Below are positions 6,114 to 6,996 of a stretch of 6,996 nucleotides of DNA, piece by piece; positions within the stretch are counted from its first letter, which is position 1; every line of letters starts with the position of its first letter. The notes under the pieces are model-generated. The model searched no databases. It worked only from the letters and a program-made list of their open reading frames with translations, and had not been told where the DNA came from. Source of the stretch: Flavobacteriales bacterium (GTDB lineage: Bacteria; Bacteroidota; Bacteroidia; Flavobacteriales_D; CANHHI01); contig CANHHI010000081.1 in NCBI GenBank assembly GCA_947460225.1, positions 1 to 6,996 of the forward strand, given 5' to 3'. Position numbers and translations under genes: made by a program.

Positions 6114-6996
6114 TGAAACCTATGTTTAAGAAAATACTCATTGCCAACAGGGGTGAGATAGCCCTGCGCATCATCAGAACTTGTAAGGAATTGGGCATTA
6201 AAACGGTGGCGGTGTATTCCACCGCAGACCAAGACAGCTTGCACGTGCGCTTTGCAGACGAAGCCGTTTGCATTGGATCGCCACGCAGTGCTGATTCTTA
6301 CTTAAAAATACCCAATTTGATTGCCGCTGCGGAAATTACCAATGCCGATGCCATACACCCAGGTTACGGATTTTTGTCGGAAAATGCTAAATTTTCACAG
6401 ATTTGCTTAGACCACAAAATCAAATTTATTGGGGCTTCCCCAGAGATGATTGCCAAAATGGGCGACAAGGCAACTGCCAAAGCCACCATGAAACAGGCAA
6501 ATGTGCCCTGCGTACCTGGTTCGGAAGGCTTGCTGGACAGCTTAGCGCACGCCAAAGAAACTGCAAAAGCAATTGGATATCCTGTGATGATGAAGGCTAC
6601 TGCGGGCGGTGGTGGCAAAGGCATGCGTGTGCTTTGGAAAGAAGAAGAACTAGATGCTGCTTGGGAAAGTGCTAGAACAGAAGCCAAAGCTGCCTTTGGC
6701 AATGACGGCATGTATATGGAGAAATTCATAGAAGAACCAAGACACATAGAAATACAAGTAGCAGGAGACCAGCACGGAAATGCTTGCCATTTTTCAGAAA
6801 GAGATTGTTCTATACAGCGCAGACACCAAAAATTGGTAGAAGAAACGCCTTCGCCTTTTATGACCGATGATTTGCGGGAAAGAATGGGCAAAGCGGCTAT
6901 TCAAGCAGTGAAAGCCATCAATTATGAAGGCGTGGGTACAGTAGAATTTCTGGTGGACAAACACCGGAATTTTTATTTCATGGAAATGAATACCCG
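6113..6996 (+). CDS. accC: Acetyl-CoA carboxylase biotin carboxylase subunit (AccC), cut by right edge
   Basis: AccC carboxylates the biotin on AccB using ATP and bicarbonate. About 294 codons are visible of a usual 445-505. The N-terminal biotin carboxylase domain starts FKKILIANRGEIALRIIRTC and includes ADAIHPGYGFLSEN. The ATP-grasp domain follows, with the lid region GYPVMMKATAGGGGKGMR, then EKFIEEPRHIEIQV and the SERDCSIQRRHQK segment. The visible part ends in MEMNTR, the start of the conserved ExNxR(I)QVEH catalytic motif; the biotin carboxylase C-terminal domain lies beyond the edge. Two in-frame ATGs are possible: 6113, overlapping the accB stop as TAATG, and 6122, giving MFKKILIANRGEI, the usual family N-terminus. 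I annotate the longer form because of the coupling, but the 6122 start is about equally likely. Nothing is broken or out of frame in the visible part. Confidence 0.95.
   Translation, partial: MKPMFKKILIANRGEIALRIIRTCKELGIKTVAVYSTADQDSLHVRFADEAVCIGSPRSADSYLKIPNLIAAAEITNADAIHPGYGFLSENAKFSQICLDHKIKFIGASPEMIAKMGDKATAKATMKQANVPCVPGSEGLLDSLAHAKETAKAIGYPVMMKATAGGGGKGMRVLWKEEELDAAWESARTEAKAAFGNDGMYMEKFIEEPRHIEIQVAGDQHGNACHFSERDCSIQRRHQKLVEETPSPFMTDDLRERMGKAAIQAVKAINYEGVGTVEFLVDKHRNFYFMEMNT

Noticed and set aside
6364..6891. Minus-strand open frame of 175 codons
   Set aside because: It is the shadow of accC, whose conserved ATP-grasp motifs are all on the plus strand.
1..6996. Mobile elements, CRISPR arrays, tRNA/rRNA, defence or secretion systems
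   Set aside because: Nearly all bases belong to recognised housekeeping genes, gaps are 110 bases or less, and no terminal inverted repeats, spaced direct repeats or tRNA-like folds were seen by eye.
1..6996. Sigma-54 -24/-12 promoter (TGGCAC-N5-TTGC) controlled by the local activator
   Set aside because: TGGCAC-like strings occur only within genes (for example near 5898) and none has a matching GC element at the right spacing on either strand.

Overview
The window is a stretch of Bacteroidota (Bacteroidetes) chromosome carrying housekeeping genes on both strands around one divergent promoter region. Four things point to this phylum: the rightward gene order (DUF177 protein, ribosomal protein L32, PlsX, FabH, AccB, AccC); the leftward order (MiaB, a receiver-less sigma-54 activator, an LptE-like lipoprotein); the form of the proteins themselves (L32 without a four-cysteine zinc site, AccB with EAMKLFNEIE); and promoter-like sequences of the Bacteroidota type (TTG, about 19 bases, TAnnTTTG), with A-rich leaders in place of Shine-Dalgarno sites. 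I cannot name the genus.

Left half, minus strand (1-2733): miaB encodes the enzyme that adds the methylthio group to i6A37 in tRNA. It is followed, with a one-base TAATG junction, by an AAA+ sigma-54 activator with a Fis-type DNA-binding end. That gene overlaps the next by four bases (ATGA): an LptE-like outer-membrane lipoprotein that runs off the left edge. The tight junctions imply a single transcript with coupled translation.

Right half, plus strand (2827-6996): a DUF177/YceD-family gene is followed by rpmF, which has its own good promoter candidate and ends in a clear intrinsic terminator. After the terminator a second transcription unit begins: plsX (acyl-phosphate synthesis for phospholipids), fabH (first condensation of fatty-acid synthesis), accB (biotin carrier) and accC (biotin carboxylase, cut by the right edge). 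These four enzymes make malonyl-CoA, start acyl chains with it, and pass finished chains to membrane lipid synthesis.

No mobile element, CRISPR array, tRNA, rRNA or defence gene is visible, and no gap between genes exceeds about 110 bases. I do not see an undescribed system here. The points most worth a second look are the sigma-54 activator inside a tRNA-modification/LPS-transport operon, the terminator and promoter that split rpmF from plsX, and a small tandem duplication in the AccB linker.
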